A stretch of 64,000 bases of DNA, taken from NCBI GenBank assembly GCA_002331385.1, contig DCYB01000001.1:310001-374000 (forward strand). The letters run 5' to 3'. The position numbers and the translations under genes were made by a program. Source of the DNA: Comamonadaceae bacterium UBA2121. Its GTDB lineage: Bacteria > Pseudomonadota > Gammaproteobacteria > Burkholderiales > Burkholderiaceae_C. Under the pieces are notes generated by a model. That model was given only the letters and a program-made list of their open reading frames with translations, did no database searches and was not told the origin of the DNA. Positions 62,724 to 64,000 of this stretch are shown here, one piece after another. Positions within the stretch are counted from its first letter, which is position 1. Each line of letters begins with the position of its first letter.

Positions 62724-64000
62724 ATGCATCCTCCCGATCCCACCGGCATTCCCGCGCGCGCGATGCGTTCGCCGCGCGCGCATGCGGGCCTGAAGAACCT
62801 GCACCAGCTGATCCAGTTGCGCTGGATCGCAGTGATCGGGCAGATTTTCACCATCGAAGTCGCCTACTACACGCTGCATCTCGCACTACCCGTGCAGGAG
62901 ATGCTGCTGGTGGTGGGCTGTCTGGCCATCTTCAACGTGGTCAGCATGCTGCGCTGGCGCACTGGGCGCGGCGTGCGCAACGTGGAGCTGTTTCTCGCGC
63001 TGCTGGTCGATGTGGCTGTGCTCACGGTGCAGTTGTACCTGAGCGGCGGTGCAAGCAACCCGTTCGTCTTTCTGTACCTGCTCCAGATCGCCGTGGGAGC
63101 CATGCTGCTGCGCGGTGGTTATATCTGGACGATCGTGCTCGTCACCACGGCCTGCTTCGTGGCGCTGGTGGAATACCACATCCCGCTGCCGATGGCGCAC
63201 GACGTGGAGCGCGGCCTCGCCAGCCCCTATGTGCTGGGCCTGCTGGTGTGCTTTGCGCTGAACGCCATCCTGCTGGTGGTGTTCATCACGCGCATCGCCC
63301 GCACCCTGCGCGAACGCGATGCGCGGCTGGCCGCCGCACGCCAACGCGCCACGGAGGAAGAGCACGTGGTGCGCATGGGCCTGCTGGCCTCTGGCGCGGC
63401 GCATGAACTGGGCACGCCGCTGGCCACCATGGCGGTGATTCTGGGTGACTGGCGGCGCGAACCCACTCTCGCACGCGACAAGGTGCTGCAAGAAGAGATC
63501 GCCGAAATGCAGGTGCAGGTGCAACGCTGCAAAACGATCGTCAGCGGCATTCTGCTGTCCGCGGGCGAGACGCGTGGTGAGGCCTCCACCGAAACCACGA
63601 TTTGCGAATTTCTTGACAGCCTCGCCCACACTTGGCGCGGCACCCGCTACGTGCCCACCTTCCTCTATGAAAACCGCGTTGCCGAGGACAGCCCGATGGT
63701 GTCCGACGCCACTTTGCAGCAAATGGTTTTCAATGTATTGGACAATGCCCGTGACGCCTCCCCGCATTGGGTGGCGCTCGCAGCCGAGCAGACACAGGAT
63801 GCGCTGGTCATCACCGTGACCGATGACGGACCGGGGTTCTCCAGAGACATCCTGGCCCAGCTCGGCAAACCCTATCAGTCAAGCAAGGGGCGACCCGGCG
63901 GGGGTCTGGGCCTCTTTCTGGCGATGAATGTGGCACGCACACTGGGCGGCAGCGTTCAGGCGGTCAACCGCAGCGAAGGTGGCGCGCTGGTAACGATATC
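62724..64000 (+). CDS. RegB/PrrB-type redox sensor histidine kinase, 3' end outside window
   Basis: Open for 425 codons to the window edge. Six membrane helices span about 32-190. GGASNPF (108-114) is the quinone-binding motif of RegB/PrrB. The H-box phospho-acceptor is H227 in GAAHELGTPLATMAVIL, and C269 (QRCKTIVSGIL) corresponds to the redox-active Cys of RegB. The ATP-binding N box (FNVLDNARDAS), TDDGPGF and GGGLGLFLA follow. RegB senses quinone pool and redox state and controls oxidases, so its place behind cyo-surf1 is meaningful. The response regulator (regA) would lie outside. Nothing is said of the end. Confidence 0.9.
   Translation, partial: MHPPDPTGIPARAMRSPRAHAGLKNLHQLIQLRWIAVIGQIFTIEVAYYTLHLALPVQEMLLVVGCLAIFNVVSMLRWRTGRGVRNVELFLALLVDVAVLTVQLYLSGGASNPFVFLYLLQIAVGAMLLRGGYIWTIVLVTTACFVALVEYHIPLPMAHDVERGLASPYVLGLLVCFALNAILLVVFITRIARTLRERDARLAAARQRATEEEHVVRMGLLASGAAHELGTPLATMAVILGDWRREPTLARDKVLQEEIAEMQVQVQRCKTIVSGILLSAGETRGEASTETTICEFLDSLAHTWRGTRYVPTFLYENRVAEDSPMVSDATLQQMVFNVLDNARDASPHWVALAAEQTQDALVITVTDDGPGFSRDILAQLGKPYQSSKGRPGGGLGLFLAMNVARTLGGSVQAVNRSEGGALVTI

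Overview
The window looks like chromosomal DNA of a betaproteobacterium of the order Burkholderiales, most likely family Comamonadaceae. The evidence is high G+C coding sequence, the infC-rpmI-rplT-pheS layout with thrS in front, Bug-type solute receptors, a HemP-type hemin protein, Fur boxes of the AATGCGA-N5-TCGCATT form, and many proteins that read as Comamonadaceae homologues. Genus cannot be fixed by reading alone. No rRNA, tRNA, CRISPR array, prophage or transposase was found.

Left part (1-20 kb) is housekeeping and iron/heme. On the minus strand lies thrS-infC-rpmI-rplT-pheS. It is preceded by a structured leader with a small Thr-codon peptide and an intrinsic terminator. Isocitrate lyase (aceA) follows with a palindromic operator pair. 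An iron block runs bfd, a 24-residue membrane peptide frame, tonB, exbB, exbD, hemP and an HbpS/GlcG-like gene, with two Fur-box-like sites. Then come yccA-like, rlmD, glnS, an M23 peptidase and a META-domain lipoprotein.

Middle part (20-32 kb) is an accessory catabolic island. It has both subunits of a biotin-dependent acyl-CoA carboxylase, an acyl-CoA dehydrogenase, an AtuA-like protein, an enoyl-CoA hydratase, a class III CoA-transferase, a Bug receptor and a LysR regulator. The set resembles the acyclic terpene (atu) pathway but uses a CoA-transferase and a periplasmic receptor, so the substrate is probably an imported branched or isoprenoid carboxylate. A Bug/enoyl-CoA-hydratase chimeric pseudogene sits inside it.

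From 32 to 48 kb there are mixed single genes (rarD-like, MFS, DHH phosphoesterase, truC, YlqF GTPase, a TPP enzyme, a patatin lipoprotein, FUSC, gshA, an SDR). A 335-bp tandem repeat with REP-like palindromes lies at 42.3-43.1 kb.

At 48.18-48.55 kb, between the SDR gene and a ferredoxin gene, three gapless 85-bp direct repeats each carry a perfect DnaA box and an AT-rich block. This origin-like locus is the most striking non-coding feature.

The right part (48.7-64 kb) has a ribB-ribH-nusB operon whose RibA domain has lost its zinc cysteines, an aminotransferase, the ybgC-tolQRA envelope operon, a hotdog thioesterase, an MFS symporter, a cyoABCD bo3-type quinol oxidase with an overlapping SURF1 gene, and a RegB/PrrB-type redox sensor kinase cut off by the window end.
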